Assembly: GCA_002336805.1 (NCBI GenBank)
Contig: DDEZ01000010.1
Coordinates: 190,056 to 254,055 of the forward strand
Length of the DNA stretch: 64,000 nt
Direction of reading: 5' to 3'
DNA from: Bacteroidetes bacterium UBA1941
GTDB taxonomy: Bacteria; Bacteroidota; Bacteroidia; Chitinophagales; LD1
Part shown: positions 25,225-33,896 of the stretch, piece by piece
How positions within the stretch are numbered: the first letter of the stretch is position 1
Layout: each line of letters starts with the position of its first letter
Notes under the pieces: model-generated
Databases searched by the model: none
The model's input: only the letters and a program-made list of their open reading frames with translations
What the model was told of the DNA's origin: nothing
Position numbers and translations under genes: made by a program

Positions 25225-27726
25225 ATGAGTTTTTTCGAAGATCGTTTTGGTGCGCATGGCTTTGTGGGTGAGCACCTTTGGCTGGGCCATCTGGGCCACT
25301 TCTTTCTGGTGGTCAGCTTTATTGCTTCCCTATTGGCATTTGTGGCATATGCGGCTGCAGAGTTTAGCAAGCCTCACGCTGAGAAATCCTCCTGGCGCTC
25401 TATAGGCCGCTGGGCTTTCTCCATACATGGTGTATCAGTGCTGGGCGTGTTTGTCATGCTCTTTTTGATGATACTCAACCACTGGTTTGAGTACCACTAT
25501 GCTTGGCGGCACTCGTCTACAGAGCTGCCTATGAAGTACATCATCTCCAGCTTCTGGGAGGGGCAGGAGGGTAGCTTCCTGCTGTGGCAATTCTGGATAG
25601 TAGTGCTGGGCTGGATAGGTATGCGCACCTGGCGTGACTGGGAGAGTCCAGTGATGGCCGTGACTGCTATCACGCAGACCTTTCTCGGATCTATGGTACT
25701 CGGTATCACGATACTGGGCTACAAGATAGGCAGCAACCCATTTATGCTGCTACGCCATGAGATGGCCCAGGCACCGATATTCCAGCGACCGGAGTACCTC
25801 ACCTTCATACAAGACGGCAATGGGCTAAACCCGCTGCTGCAAAACTACTGGATGACCATACACCCGCCGGTACTTTTCTGCGGGTTTGCGTCGGCATTGT
25901 TCCCTTTTGCTTTTGTAGTAGCGGCACTGATACGCAAGGACTACACGGGCTGGGTGAAACCCGCACTGCCGTGGGCACTCTTCAATGTGGCCATACTGGG
26001 TACGGGCATCCTGATGGGTGGGGCGTGGGCGTATGAGTCGCTGAGCTTTGGTGGCTTCTGGGCATGGGACCCGGTAGAGAATATGTCCTTTGTACCATGG
26101 CTGCTGATAGTAGCCGGCTTGCATATGCATGTGGTCTATAAGTATACGAAACATAGCCTTTTCTCTACTTTCTTGTTTTACATCCTAGGCTTCGTAGCGG
26201 TGCTGTACTCTACCTTCCTCACGCGCAGTGGTGTGCTGGGAGATACGTCAGTACATGCATTCACTGATCTGGGTATGACGGGCCAGCTGCTGATCTATCT
26301 GTTTGTATTCCTTGTACCATCGCTGATACTACTTTTTGTACGGACATGGTCCCTGCCATCTGTAGAGAAAGAAGAGGAGCTCCTGTCTCGTGAGTTCTGG
26401 ATGTTTATTGGTTCTCTCGTTCTCATCTTCTCAGCACTCCAGCAGACCTTTACTACCTCCATACCTGTGTGGAACCTGCTGTTGAAGAGTTTCTTTAGCG
26501 TGTCAGAAAACAGCAAAATAGCCCCACCGGCTGATGCAGTAGCTCACTACAATAGCATACAGATATGGCTGGCCATCCTGGTGGCTGTAGGTACGGCTAT
26601 CATCCAGTACCTCGGCTACAAATCGTCTAAGGCGCCGTCTGTGATCCGCTGGGCGTGGTATACACTGGCGGCCTCAGTGGTGATCACTGCCGGTATCTGC
26701 TATGGTATGAAGATAGAACCCGTGATAGAACTCTCATTCCGCGAGCATTCATTCAAATTTATCTCGCCATATATGCTGATGCTGTGGTCGGCGGTATATA
26801 CCGTACTGGCCAATGCCGCCTATGCACTCGTAGTACTCAAGAAGAATGCAAAGCTATGGGGCGGCGCGGTGACGCACTTTGGGTTTGGCGTATTTCTGGT
26901 GGGTGTGCTGATCTCGCAATACAAGAAGGAGGTGATCTCTCTGAATACAGCCGGTGTCAACTTTGGTAAAGAGTTTAAGGCACAGGAGACGGCGGAGAAT
27001 ATGCTGCTGATGCGCGACTCCCTGTACAAAATGGGAGGCTATGAGATCAGCTACCGCGGGCTGAAAATAGAGAAGCCGAATAACCTCTATCAGGTAGACT
27101 ATATCAGGCGTGGCAAGGATGGGCAGGTAGATGAGCAGTTCTCCCTCTTCCCAAATGCACAGGTGAACCAGAAGATGGGCATGGTGGCCAATCCTGATAC
27201 AAAGCACTACCTGAGCAAGGATGTGTTCACACACGTGAGCTCAGTACCGGATAACTCTAAGCTGAAGGAAAAGACCAACAACTTTGAACTGGCGGTGGGG
27301 GATACCTTCTTTACCAAGAAGAACTTTGTCGTATTTAAGGCGCTGGACAATAAACCGGCAATGCCAGCCGGTGTAGACCAAAAGAATAAGCTGGTAGTAG
27401 GTGCCAAGCTGGAGATCAAATCTCTGGACGGCAATGTATTAGAGGCGGAGCCAGTTTATATCATCAACCTGGCGGATAATACGACGGCGTCTGACGCATT
27501 TGACAATGAGCAGATGGGCCTGAGCATCGCTATCAATCGTATCAATCCGGATACGAAGAAGTTCACCTTTGCAGTGACCGAAAAGGAACTGGCTACGGAC
27601 TTCATCATCATGAAGGCTATCATATTCCCCGGTATCAAGCTGGTGTGGATCGGTGGTATCATCACCTTCCTCGGGGTACTGCTCAGCATGTACCGCCGCA
27701 TGGGTGAAAACAAAGCTAAAGCATAA
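25225..27726 (+). CDS. ccsA: cytochrome c assembly protein of the CcmF/CcsA family
   Basis: An 833-residue inner-membrane protein for delivering or ligating heme to apocytochrome c. About 14 hydrophobic helices are seen. The heme-handling WWD region is GGFWAWDPVENMSFVPWL near residue 275, and SFWEGQEGSFLLWQFW lies near residue 110. A periplasmic C-terminal domain (about 600-790) precedes a last helix (IMKAIIFPGIKLVWIGGIIT). It fits the CcmF form seen in Bacteroidota. The cytochrome c gene at 3437 is a possible client. The next gene starts 1 nt after its stop, so it heads an operon with the DUF2520 and UbiA genes. The symbol could equally be ccmF. Confidence 0.88.
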   Translation: MSFFEDRFGAHGFVGEHLWLGHLGHFFLVVSFIASLLAFVAYAAAEFSKPHAEKSSWRSIGRWAFSIHGVSVLGVFVMLFLMILNHWFEYHYAWRHSSTELPMKYIISSFWEGQEGSFLLWQFWIVVLGWIGMRTWRDWESPVMAVTAITQTFLGSMVLGITILGYKIGSNPFMLLRHEMAQAPIFQRPEYLTFIQDGNGLNPLLQNYWMTIHPPVLFCGFASALFPFAFVVAALIRKDYTGWVKPALPWALFNVAILGTGILMGGAWAYESLSFGGFWAWDPVENMSFVPWLLIVAGLHMHVVYKYTKHSLFSTFLFYILGFVAVLYSTFLTRSGVLGDTSVHAFTDLGMTGQLLIYLFVFLVPSLILLFVRTWSLPSVEKEEELLSREFWMFIGSLVLIFSALQQTFTTSIPVWNLLLKSFFSVSENSKIAPPADAVAHYNSIQIWLAILVAVGTAIIQYLGYKSSKAPSVIRWAWYTLAASVVITAGICYGMKIEPVIELSFREHSFKFISPYMLMLWSAVYTVLANAAYALVVLKKNAKLWGGAVTHFGFGVFLVGVLISQYKKEVISLNTAGVNFGKEFKAQETAENMLLMRDSLYKMGGYEISYRGLKIEKPNNLYQVDYIRRGKDGQVDEQFSLFPNAQVNQKMGMVANPDTKHYLSKDVFTHVSSVPDNSKLKEKTNNFELAVGDTFFTKKNFVVFKALDNKPAMPAGVDQKNKLVVGAKLEIKSLDGNVLEAEPVYIINLADNTTASDAFDNEQMGLSIAINRINPDTKKFTFAVTEKELATDFIIMKAIIFPGIKLVWIGGIITFLGVLLSMYRRMGENKAKA

Positions 27727-27727
27727 C

Positions 27728-28498
27728 ATGGCTGCCATCACGCTGATAGGATCTGGCAATGCCGCTACAGCGCTGGGACGCGCACTGTACCGTGCCGGGC
27801 ACAGGATCGTGCAGGTATGGAGCCGCTCTGCGGAGAATGCTGCAAGGCTGGCTGCGGAGCTGGATGCTACCGCCACCTCAGACCTGGCCAGTGTGAGCAG
27901 TGAGGCAGATGTCTACCTTCTCTCTGTGAAAGATGATGCAATAGAAGCCACCGCAAGGGCACTGCCACTGAGCGGCAAGATACTGGCGCATACCTCCGGT
28001 ATCAAATCAAAGGAGCTGCTGAGCACCTCGGGCAGCTATGGTATCTTCTATCCCTTTGTATCTATGACGCGCGATACGGAGACCAATTTCACGGATGTGC
28101 TGATGATGATAGAGGGCAATAATGAGCAGACGCGGGCTACGCTCACAGCCGTAGCGCAGACCCTATCCCGCAGGGTGAAGCAGGTGGAGGAACGCGACCG
28201 CCAGTCGCTGCACCTGGCAGCTGTTTTTGCCAATAATTTTACCAACTATCTCTATACCGTATCGGAGCAGCTGCTGCAGGAGAGCGGGCTCTCCTTTGAC
28301 GAGCTGCGGCCGCTGATCGCAGCGCATATACAGCGGGTGCAGGGGCAGTCGCCCTTTCAGCTGCAGACGGGCCCGGCCATCCGCCGCGACCAGTCTACCA
28401 TAGATGTGCATCTGGACCTTTTGAGCCGCCATCAAAACCTGAAAGAAGTATATTCGCTCCTGACATCTTCTATACAGGATCTCTACCCGACCAAATGA
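27728..28498 (+). CDS. Rossmann-like DUF2520 domain protein
   Basis: A 256-residue protein with an N-terminal NAD(P)-binding fold (ITLIGSGNAATALGRALYRAG) similar to F420-dependent NADP oxidoreductases and ketopantoate reductases, and a C-terminal helical DUF2520 part (DRQSLHLAAVFANNFTNYL, ESGLSFDELRPLIAAHIQRV). Its substrate is unknown. It begins 1 nt after the ccmF-like stop and overlaps the UbiA gene by 4 nt (ATGA), which shows tight translational coupling. The ATG at 27728 is used; the longer reading from 27653 would run into the previous gene. Confidence 0.87.
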   Translation: MAAITLIGSGNAATALGRALYRAGHRIVQVWSRSAENAARLAAELDATATSDLASVSSEADVYLLSVKDDAIEATARALPLSGKILAHTSGIKSKELLSTSGSYGIFYPFVSMTRDTETNFTDVLMMIEGNNEQTRATLTAVAQTLSRRVKQVEERDRQSLHLAAVFANNFTNYLYTVSEQLLQESGLSFDELRPLIAAHIQRVQGQSPFQLQTGPAIRRDQSTIDVHLDLLSRHQNLKEVYSLLTSSIQDLYPTK

Positions 28499-29454
28499 TC
28501 AAACAGCTATACGCAATAATGAGATTGACACGGTGGGTCAATCTGGTGATCATCGCGCTGAGCATGGTGCTCTTCCAGTACTGCGTGATACGTACCTACC
28601 TCTATGCCGCAGATGTACCGCTGACCATGACTGCGCCCTACTTTGCCCTACTGGTGCTGGCGGTGGTGCTGATAGCAGCAGGCGGCAATGTGGTAAATGA
28701 CTATCTGGACTATGAGCAGGATGCGGAGCACAGACCCGACCGCGTGATCATAGGCAGGGATATCTCACTCGATGCTGCCTTCAATCTCCAACTGGGACTG
28801 AATGTTAGCGGTATCCTCATCGGCTTCTTCCTGGCGTGGCACTTTGGCAATCTGCGGCTGGGCTACATCTTTATCACTGCTGTGGCTATGCTGTGGCTCT
28901 ACTCTCAGACGCTCAAGAAATACTTTCTGATAGGCAATGTGCTGATCGCTGCGCTATCGGCTATTGTGTTTGTGATGCCGGTACTGTTTGAGCCGCGGCT
29001 GTCGGATTTCTTTCAGACGGACTTTCAGGAGATGGCTGCGCATAGCATCCATGCGCAGCTGAAGCTGTATTGCTTTTTTGCCTTTATAGTATCGCTCATG
29101 CGTGAGATCATAAAGGACGCCGAGGACCGTGGCGCTGACGCCGCATACAATATGAATACGCTACCGGTGGTACTACCGGTGTGGGCTGTGAATGCCGTGG
29201 TGGTGCTCCTGATGCTGATAGTAGCAGGAGTGATAGCCTACATAGAGCTTTTCATGTGGCAGCATGGATTGAAGAAGCACTTCTGGTTTTCGATCTTCTT
29301 CCTGCAGTTTCCGCTGGTCACTAATATGTTTACCGTGATACCGGCCAGGAATAGCAAGGACTACCATAATATCAGTGTGCTGCTGAAGTTGCTGATGTTC
29401 TTCGGGCTGCTGTCTATGCCGGTTTATTATCTGTTTATCACAGTGTGGAAGTAA
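28495..29454 (+). CDS. UbiA family prenyltransferase (geranylgeranylglycerol-phosphate synthase-like)
   Basis: A 319-residue inner-membrane enzyme with about eight helices. The two Asp-rich motifs are present: NDYLDYEQD at residues 68-76 and a later REIIKDAEDRGAD, which bind the prenyl diphosphate through magnesium. In Bacteroidota such proteins are usually annotated as geranylgeranylglycerol-phosphate geranylgeranyltransferase, but menaquinone or heme prenylation is also possible. The neighbouring cytochrome c assembly gene would fit a respiratory role. It overlaps the upstream gene by 4 nt. Confidence 0.85.
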   Translation: MIKQLYAIMRLTRWVNLVIIALSMVLFQYCVIRTYLYAADVPLTMTAPYFALLVLAVVLIAAGGNVVNDYLDYEQDAEHRPDRVIIGRDISLDAAFNLQLGLNVSGILIGFFLAWHFGNLRLGYIFITAVAMLWLYSQTLKKYFLIGNVLIAALSAIVFVMPVLFEPRLSDFFQTDFQEMAAHSIHAQLKLYCFFAFIVSLMREIIKDAEDRGADAAYNMNTLPVVLPVWAVNAVVVLLMLIVAGVIAYIELFMWQHGLKKHFWFSIFFLQFPLVTNMFTVIPARNSKDYHNISVLLKLLMFFGLLSMPVYYLFITVWK

Positions 29455-29475
29455 GGAGAGCCAAGAGAAATACAG

Positions 29476-29572
29476 GTTTAACCGCAGAGACGCGGAGGCG
29501 GAGAGGAATACAGGACGTATATTGATGCAACTTGCATTTTTCTCTCTGCGTCACTCCGCCTCTGCAGTGATA
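29476..29572. repeat. palindromic CGCAGAG-word dispersed repeat before maf
   Basis: Left arm 29476-29506 (AACCGCAGAGACGCGGAGGC and a few more bases) and right arm 29541-29572 (CTCTCTGCGTCACTCCGCCT and more) are degenerate inverted copies. The centre contains the small palindrome ATGCAACTTGCAT (29525-29537). A related single arm lies at 14868-14905. It fills most of the gap between the UbiA gene and maf. Confidence 0.75.
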
Positions 29573-29585
29573 AAATTATCGAAGG

Positions 29586-30152
29586 ATGACAAAGAAGAAG
29601 ATTATACTAGCTTCTAAATCTCCGAGAAGGAGTGAGCTGATGAAGATGGCAGGGTTTAGCTTTGAGGTGCGGAGTAAGGATGTGCCGGAGGTACACCCGG
29701 CCAATACACTACCTGAAGAGATACCTGCTTATCTGGCGAAACTGAAGGGATCTGCGCTCGTAGCGGAGCTATCAGATGATGAGGTGCTGGTGGGGGCTGA
29801 CACCATCGTGATACTGGATGGTAAAGTGTATGAGAAGCCGGTGGACCGTGAGGATGCTATCCGTATGATATCTGAGCTATGCGGGCATACGCACAAGGTA
29901 GTGACAGGGGTATATATCGCTGACAAGGCGAAAGAGGTGGTATTCTCCGAGACCACCTATGTGACTTTTAATGAGCTCACATCTGAGGAAGTGGCATACT
30001 ATGTAGACAACTATAAACCGTATGACAAGGCCGGTGCCTACGCTTGCCAGGATTGGATAGGTGCAGTGGCGATACGCAAACTTGATGGCGATTTTTATAG
30101 TGTGATGGGACTGCCTATCAATAGGGTGTATGCGGAGCTGAAGGGGTTTTGA
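29586..30152 (+). CDS. maf: Maf family nucleotide pyrophosphatase
   Basis: A 188-residue house-cleaning enzyme that hydrolyses non-canonical or excess nucleoside triphosphates (dTTP/UTP type in this subfamily). Family motifs are LASKSPRRSELM at the N-terminus, VGADTIVILDGKVYEKP in the middle and YKPYDKAGAYACQDW near the C-terminus. It follows the UbiA gene across the palindromic repeat and is on the same strand; co-transcription is possible but not shown. Confidence 0.94.
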   Translation: MTKKKIILASKSPRRSELMKMAGFSFEVRSKDVPEVHPANTLPEEIPAYLAKLKGSALVAELSDDEVLVGADTIVILDGKVYEKPVDREDAIRMISELCGHTHKVVTGVYIADKAKEVVFSETTYVTFNELTSEEVAYYVDNYKPYDKAGAYACQDWIGAVAIRKLDGDFYSVMGLPINRVYAELKGF

Positions 30153-30216
30153 TACTTTAGAAAGATGTTATTTGTTTTTTAATCATAAAGTGTATTTTTT
30201 TATTAGAATGTACTTT

Positions 30217-31113
30217 ATGAAGAAAAATCTACTTGTCCTCTTGCTGCTGTTTTTTACTCTTGCTGTTAGTGCTCAAAGCGACATTTCTAAGTATAGAACT
30301 ATAGAAATTCAGAAGGAAAATAGCTTTAATCTAACCACTCTTAGCTCCAGAAGCTACATTCCTATTCATATTCCAGAGAACACGAATGAATGGTTTATTG
30401 CATTTACTTGCTCTAGAGATGACGAGGCAATCTCACCAATTGGTTTGGTTGCTCAAATCACCTCAAAAATTGATAAATCAGGGCTTAGTTCATCCTTCGC
30501 TAATAGCTTATCAACTCCCAAAGGAACTGCATCCTTAGATGTATACGTAACTGATCGAGATAATATGCTTGCTTTTATGAATGGCTCGGACAACTATAGA
30601 TACTTTCCTGATGTATCCCGAAAAAACTTGACTAACGGAATCATTCCAGTAGAAGGTCATGGTTATACAGGAGATTATTATATCCTGTTATATAATGAAA
30701 GCTATGTTACTAGTGTTAACACTACACTATCTGTAGTCGGGATAGTTCCTGATGCTTCTGTAGCTGCAAAATATGACAAGGCCATCATGTATGGTAATCT
30801 CGGTTGGAAGCAATATCAAAACGGTAATTTGGATGGTGCTATTGAGAATAGTAAAAAGGCGTTAGCAATAGATAGTACACTTTGCTGGGTTAACGCTAAT
30901 ATGGGCTTGTACAGTTTGATAAAAGGTAATCAAACTATAGCAACTGATTTTTATGTAGATGCGTTGACCTTACATTCTTTGCAACCAGAAACAGCTTATG
31001 AAATGATTGAGCAAGAAATCAAAGATATTGACGAAGCACTGATCAAATTTCCCAACTTGATTGGCTCAAAAGAGATAAAGGAGTTAATGGCTTTGGAGTT
31101 ACAAAAGTACTAG
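30217..31113 (+). CDS. secreted TPR-containing protein, AT-rich
   Basis: A 298-residue exported protein with a signal peptide (KKNLLVLLLLFFTLAVSAQ). A beta-rich N-terminal region (about 25-195) is followed by two to three TPR-like helical repeats (GNLGWKQYQNGNLDGAIENS, ALAIDSTLCWVNANMGLYSL). Base composition is visibly lower in GC than the neighbours and codons ending in A or T dominate, which suggests recent acquisition. It starts at ATG 30217 (30208 is possible). A strong hairpin follows at 31188. Confidence 0.75.
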   Translation: MKKNLLVLLLLFFTLAVSAQSDISKYRTIEIQKENSFNLTTLSSRSYIPIHIPENTNEWFIAFTCSRDDEAISPIGLVAQITSKIDKSGLSSSFANSLSTPKGTASLDVYVTDRDNMLAFMNGSDNYRYFPDVSRKNLTNGIIPVEGHGYTGDYYILLYNESYVTSVNTTLSVVGIVPDASVAAKYDKAIMYGNLGWKQYQNGNLDGAIENSKKALAIDSTLCWVNANMGLYSLIKGNQTIATDFYVDALTLHSLQPETAYEMIEQEIKDIDEALIKFPNLIGSKEIKELMALELQKY

Positions 31114-31148
31114 CATTTACCCCTTTACCACTAGTGTGATCATCGTGA

Positions 31149-31168
31149 AGACGCATAATGATGCGTCT
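31149..31168. other. short hairpin AGACGCAT-AATG-ATGCGTCT
   Basis: A perfect 8-bp stem with a 4-nt loop, between the TPR gene stop and the strong bidirectional terminator. No T-run follows directly. Confidence 0.55.
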
Positions 31169-31187
31169 CTAAATGAAAGGCATACAA

Positions 31188-31226
31188 AACAAAAAGGCCT
31201 GTCTGATAAAGACAGGCCTTTTTGTT
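31188..31226. terminator. bidirectional terminator between the TPR gene and the thiolase gene
   Basis: A perfect 17-bp inverted repeat: AACAAAAAGGCCTGTCT at 31188-31204 and AGACAGGCCTTTTTGTT at 31210-31226, loop GATAA. Each strand ends in a T-rich tract, so it can serve both convergent genes. Confidence 0.93.
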
Positions 31227-31241
31227 TATAAACGATCTTGC

Positions 31242-32417
31242 TTAGAGCTTCTCGATCACGATAGCAGAAGCGCCGCCGCCGCCATTGCAGATACCCGCCG
31301 CGCCTACCTTGCCGCCTTTGTGCTTCAGCACAGAGAGGAGCGTGCAGATGATACGCGCGCCGCTCATGCCTACCGGGTGGCCGAGGGCTACCGCACCGCC
31401 GAATACGTTGGTCTTAGCATGATCTATGCCGAGGAGCTTGATATTGGCTAGGGCTACGTTTGAGAAAGCTTCGTTGATCTCGAAGAAGTCAACGTCCTTC
31501 ACTTCTTTGCTGGCCTTCTTCAGGGCCTTAGGGATAGCGATAGATGGAGATGTGGTGAACTCATCCGGAGTCTGCTCTGCGTCTGCATAGCCTGTGATCT
31601 TTGCGATAGGAGTGAGGCCGAGTTCTTTTACTTTGGCACCGCTCATGAGTACGAGGGCTGCGGCACCGTCATTGATCTTAGAGGCGTTCACCGCCGTCAC
31701 TGTACCATCTTTGCCGAAGGCAGGTTTGAGGGAAGCTACCTTCTCAGGCTTCAGCTTCTTGTATTCTTCATCTTCCTTTACAAAGGTAGATTCCTTGCCC
31801 TTGATCTCTACTTCAAACAGCTCGTCATTGAACCAGCCATTCTTATAGGCATCGGCAGCGCGCTTGTATGACTCCAGTGCATAGGCATCCTGGTCCTCAC
31901 GGGTGAAGTTATACTTCACAGCGCAGCGGTCACCGCTACTGCCCATCATCTGGCCGCTGTATGGATCCTGGAGCGCATCGCGTACGATAGCATCCTGTAT
32001 GGTGCCATTGCCATAGCGGTAGCCATTGCGGGCGTTGTCCAGCATATATGGTGCATTGGTCATGCTCTCCATACCGCCAGCTACTACCACGTCCTTATCG
32101 CCCAGCATGATAGACTGCGCGCCAAAGATCACGGCCTTCATACCTGAGGCACATACTTTATTGACTGTAGTGCAGGTGGCGCCTACGTGTACGCCTGCTG
32201 CGAGGGCTGCCTGGCGGGCAGGAGCCTGGCCGGTGTTGGCCTGTATCACATTGCCCATGATGACCTCATCTACCTGGTCTCCGGTGATGCCGGCACGCTT
32301 GATGGCCTCCTTGATGGCCTGTGCGCCGAGATTGACCGCTGAGAGTGGAGAGAGTACGCCGCTCATACTGCCTACCGGCGTGCGGGCTATGGATACGATA
32401 TATACTTCGTTGTTCAT
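31242..32417 (-). CDS. acetyl-CoA C-acyltransferase (thiolase)
   Basis: Catalyses the reversible condensation or thiolysis of acyl-CoA, in fatty-acid degradation or acetoacetyl-CoA formation. The 391-residue length is typical. The nucleophilic Cys89 lies in VNKVCASGMKAV; later active-site elements are NEAFSNVALA, GHPVGMSGARI (His) and GICNGGGGASA (Cys). The ATG at 32417 (MNNEVYIVSIARTP) is the family start. No other beta-oxidation genes are adjacent. Confidence 0.94.
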   Translation of the reverse strand: MNNEVYIVSIARTPVGSMSGVLSPLSAVNLGAQAIKEAIKRAGITGDQVDEVIMGNVIQANTGQAPARQAALAAGVHVGATCTTVNKVCASGMKAVIFGAQSIMLGDKDVVVAGGMESMTNAPYMLDNARNGYRYGNGTIQDAIVRDALQDPYSGQMMGSSGDRCAVKYNFTREDQDAYALESYKRAADAYKNGWFNDELFEVEIKGKESTFVKEDEEYKKLKPEKVASLKPAFGKDGTVTAVNASKINDGAAALVLMSGAKVKELGLTPIAKITGYADAEQTPDEFTTSPSIAIPKALKKASKEVKDVDFFEINEAFSNVALANIKLLGIDHAKTNVFGGAVALGHPVGMSGARIICTLLSVLKHKGGKVGAAGICNGGGGASAIVIEKL

Positions 32418-32447
32418 GATATGTTTTGGTTTAGAAAAATTGCGGAG

Positions 32448-32455
32448 CAAATGTA
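32448..32455 (-). promoter_or_regulatory. -7 element of the thiolase gene
   Basis: The minus strand reads TACATTTG, an exact consensus, about 30 nt before the ATG. The -33 region falls into the repeat arm at 32461-32510. Confidence 0.5.
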
Positions 32456-32460
32456 GTAAA

Positions 32461-32510
32461 ATAGACGATAGACATGAGACAATAGACTTTAGACAAATGC
32501 AGGAGGCAGG
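32461..32510. repeat. TAGACTTTAGAC-word dispersed repeat arm
   Basis: Degenerate words (ATAGACG, ATAGACA, GAGACA, ATAGACT, TTAGACA). The string TAGACTTTAGAC also occurs in the arm at 62943-63000, followed in both by a purine-rich ACAAAxGCAG stretch. It overlaps the upstream promoter region of the thiolase gene. Confidence 0.6.
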
Positions 32511-32631
32511 TATACTCCATTATCACGGCATTTGACGTGTCAGTAATATTATCCTTTCATGAAAAAGGCCCATAAAAACCTGATTTTGGCCGGCAAATGG
32601 GGCGAAATCTCGGTTTTGTGACCAAAAATCC

Positions 32632-32639
32632 TACCTTTG
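32632..32639 (+). promoter_or_regulatory. -7 element of the aldolase gene
   Basis: TACCTTTG is an exact consensus match, 28 nt before the ATG at 32668. A TTTG at 32615-32618 is closer than usual (13 nt), so the -33 element is uncertain. Confidence 0.5.
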
Positions 32640-32667
32640 TCGGCCTCATATCAAATCTACAATTCAG

Positions 32668-33729
32668 ATGACTAAAGAAGAAATAGTAAAGCTCCTCGGC
32701 GAGGAGAAAGCCGAGTACCTGCTGGCGCATGAATCCAAGACCTTTGCAAAGGACTCTCTCTACCTCCCACGCAGGGATTTCGTAGAGCGCTACTGGAAGG
32801 ACAGCAACCGCAATATACAGACCCTGCGTAGCCTGCAGGCGCTGGCCGGTACAGGCCGCCTCAAGAATACCGGCTATGTATCTATCCTCCCTGTAGACCA
32901 GGGTATAGAGCACTCTGCCGGTGCGTCTTTTGCCGCTAATCCGGTGTGCTTTGACCCGGAGGGTATCGTGAAACTGGCGATAGAGGGTGGCTGCAACGCA
33001 GTAGCCTCTACCTATGGTGTACTGGGCGCTGTAGCCCGCAAGTATGCGCACAGGATACCATTCATCGTCAAGATCAATCACAACGAGTTCCTGAGCTACC
33101 CTAATAGCTACGACCAGATCATGTTTGGCCAGATCAGGGATGCGTGGAATATGGGTGCTGTGGCAGTAGGCGCTACGATCTACTTTGGCTCGCCTGAGTC
33201 TAAGCGGCAGATCGTGGAAGTGGCCAAAGCATTTGACTATGCGCATGAGCTGGGTATGGCTACCATACTGTGGTGCTACCTGAGGAATGAGAACTTTAAG
33301 AAGGATGGTGTGGACTACCATGTAGCTGCTGACCTCACAGGCCAGGCTAACCATATAGGTGTGACCATCCAGGCGGATATCATCAAGCAGAAACTCCCTG
33401 AGAATAACGGTGGCTACAATGCGCTGAAGTTTGGCAAGACGGACAAGCGCGTGTATAGCAACCTGACCACCGACCACCCTATAGACCTGACCCGCTACCA
33501 GCTGGCCAACTGCTACATGGGTCGCGTAGGCCTGATCAACTCTGGCGGTGCATCTGCCGGTGACTCAGACCTGGCAGAAGCGGTATCTACGGCGATCATC
33601 AATAAGCGTGCAGGTGGCATGGGCCTGATCTCAGGTCGCAAGGCATTCCAGCGTCCGTTGAAGGAGGGTGTGGCCCTGCTCAACGCGATACAGGATGTGT
33701 ACCTGAGCAAGGATGTGACCATCGCGTAA
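32668..33729 (+). CDS. fbaB: class I fructose-bisphosphate aldolase (DhnA type)
   Basis: Cleaves fructose 1,6-bisphosphate to the two triose phosphates in glycolysis and runs in reverse in gluconeogenesis, using a Schiff-base lysine rather than zinc. The 353-residue length and features SILPVDQGIEHSAGASFA, CNAVASTYGVLG, IPFIVKINHNEF and the phosphate-binding segments GLINSGGASAGDSDL and GGMGLISGRKAFQRP match the bacterial DhnA/FbaB class. It is divergent from the thiolase gene and has its own promoter. Confidence 0.93.
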   Translation: MTKEEIVKLLGEEKAEYLLAHESKTFAKDSLYLPRRDFVERYWKDSNRNIQTLRSLQALAGTGRLKNTGYVSILPVDQGIEHSAGASFAANPVCFDPEGIVKLAIEGGCNAVASTYGVLGAVARKYAHRIPFIVKINHNEFLSYPNSYDQIMFGQIRDAWNMGAVAVGATIYFGSPESKRQIVEVAKAFDYAHELGMATILWCYLRNENFKKDGVDYHVAADLTGQANHIGVTIQADIIKQKLPENNGGYNALKFGKTDKRVYSNLTTDHPIDLTRYQLANCYMGRVGLINSGGASAGDSDLAEAVSTAIINKRAGGMGLISGRKAFQRPLKEGVALLNAIQDVYLSKDVTIA

Positions 33730-33896
33730 TCTTTCGTATCTTTAAAATCTGTGGCTGTCCGTATCCGTCGATAAGGGTAGCCGCAGGGCGGAGGAGGTGG
33801 TTTTAGTCACTAAATCAAACAATCTGTGATTGTATTTCTTCACTGTATAAATGTGCCGGTCGGGCCTCTACGGGGCCAGGCTGGTGGAGATGATAT

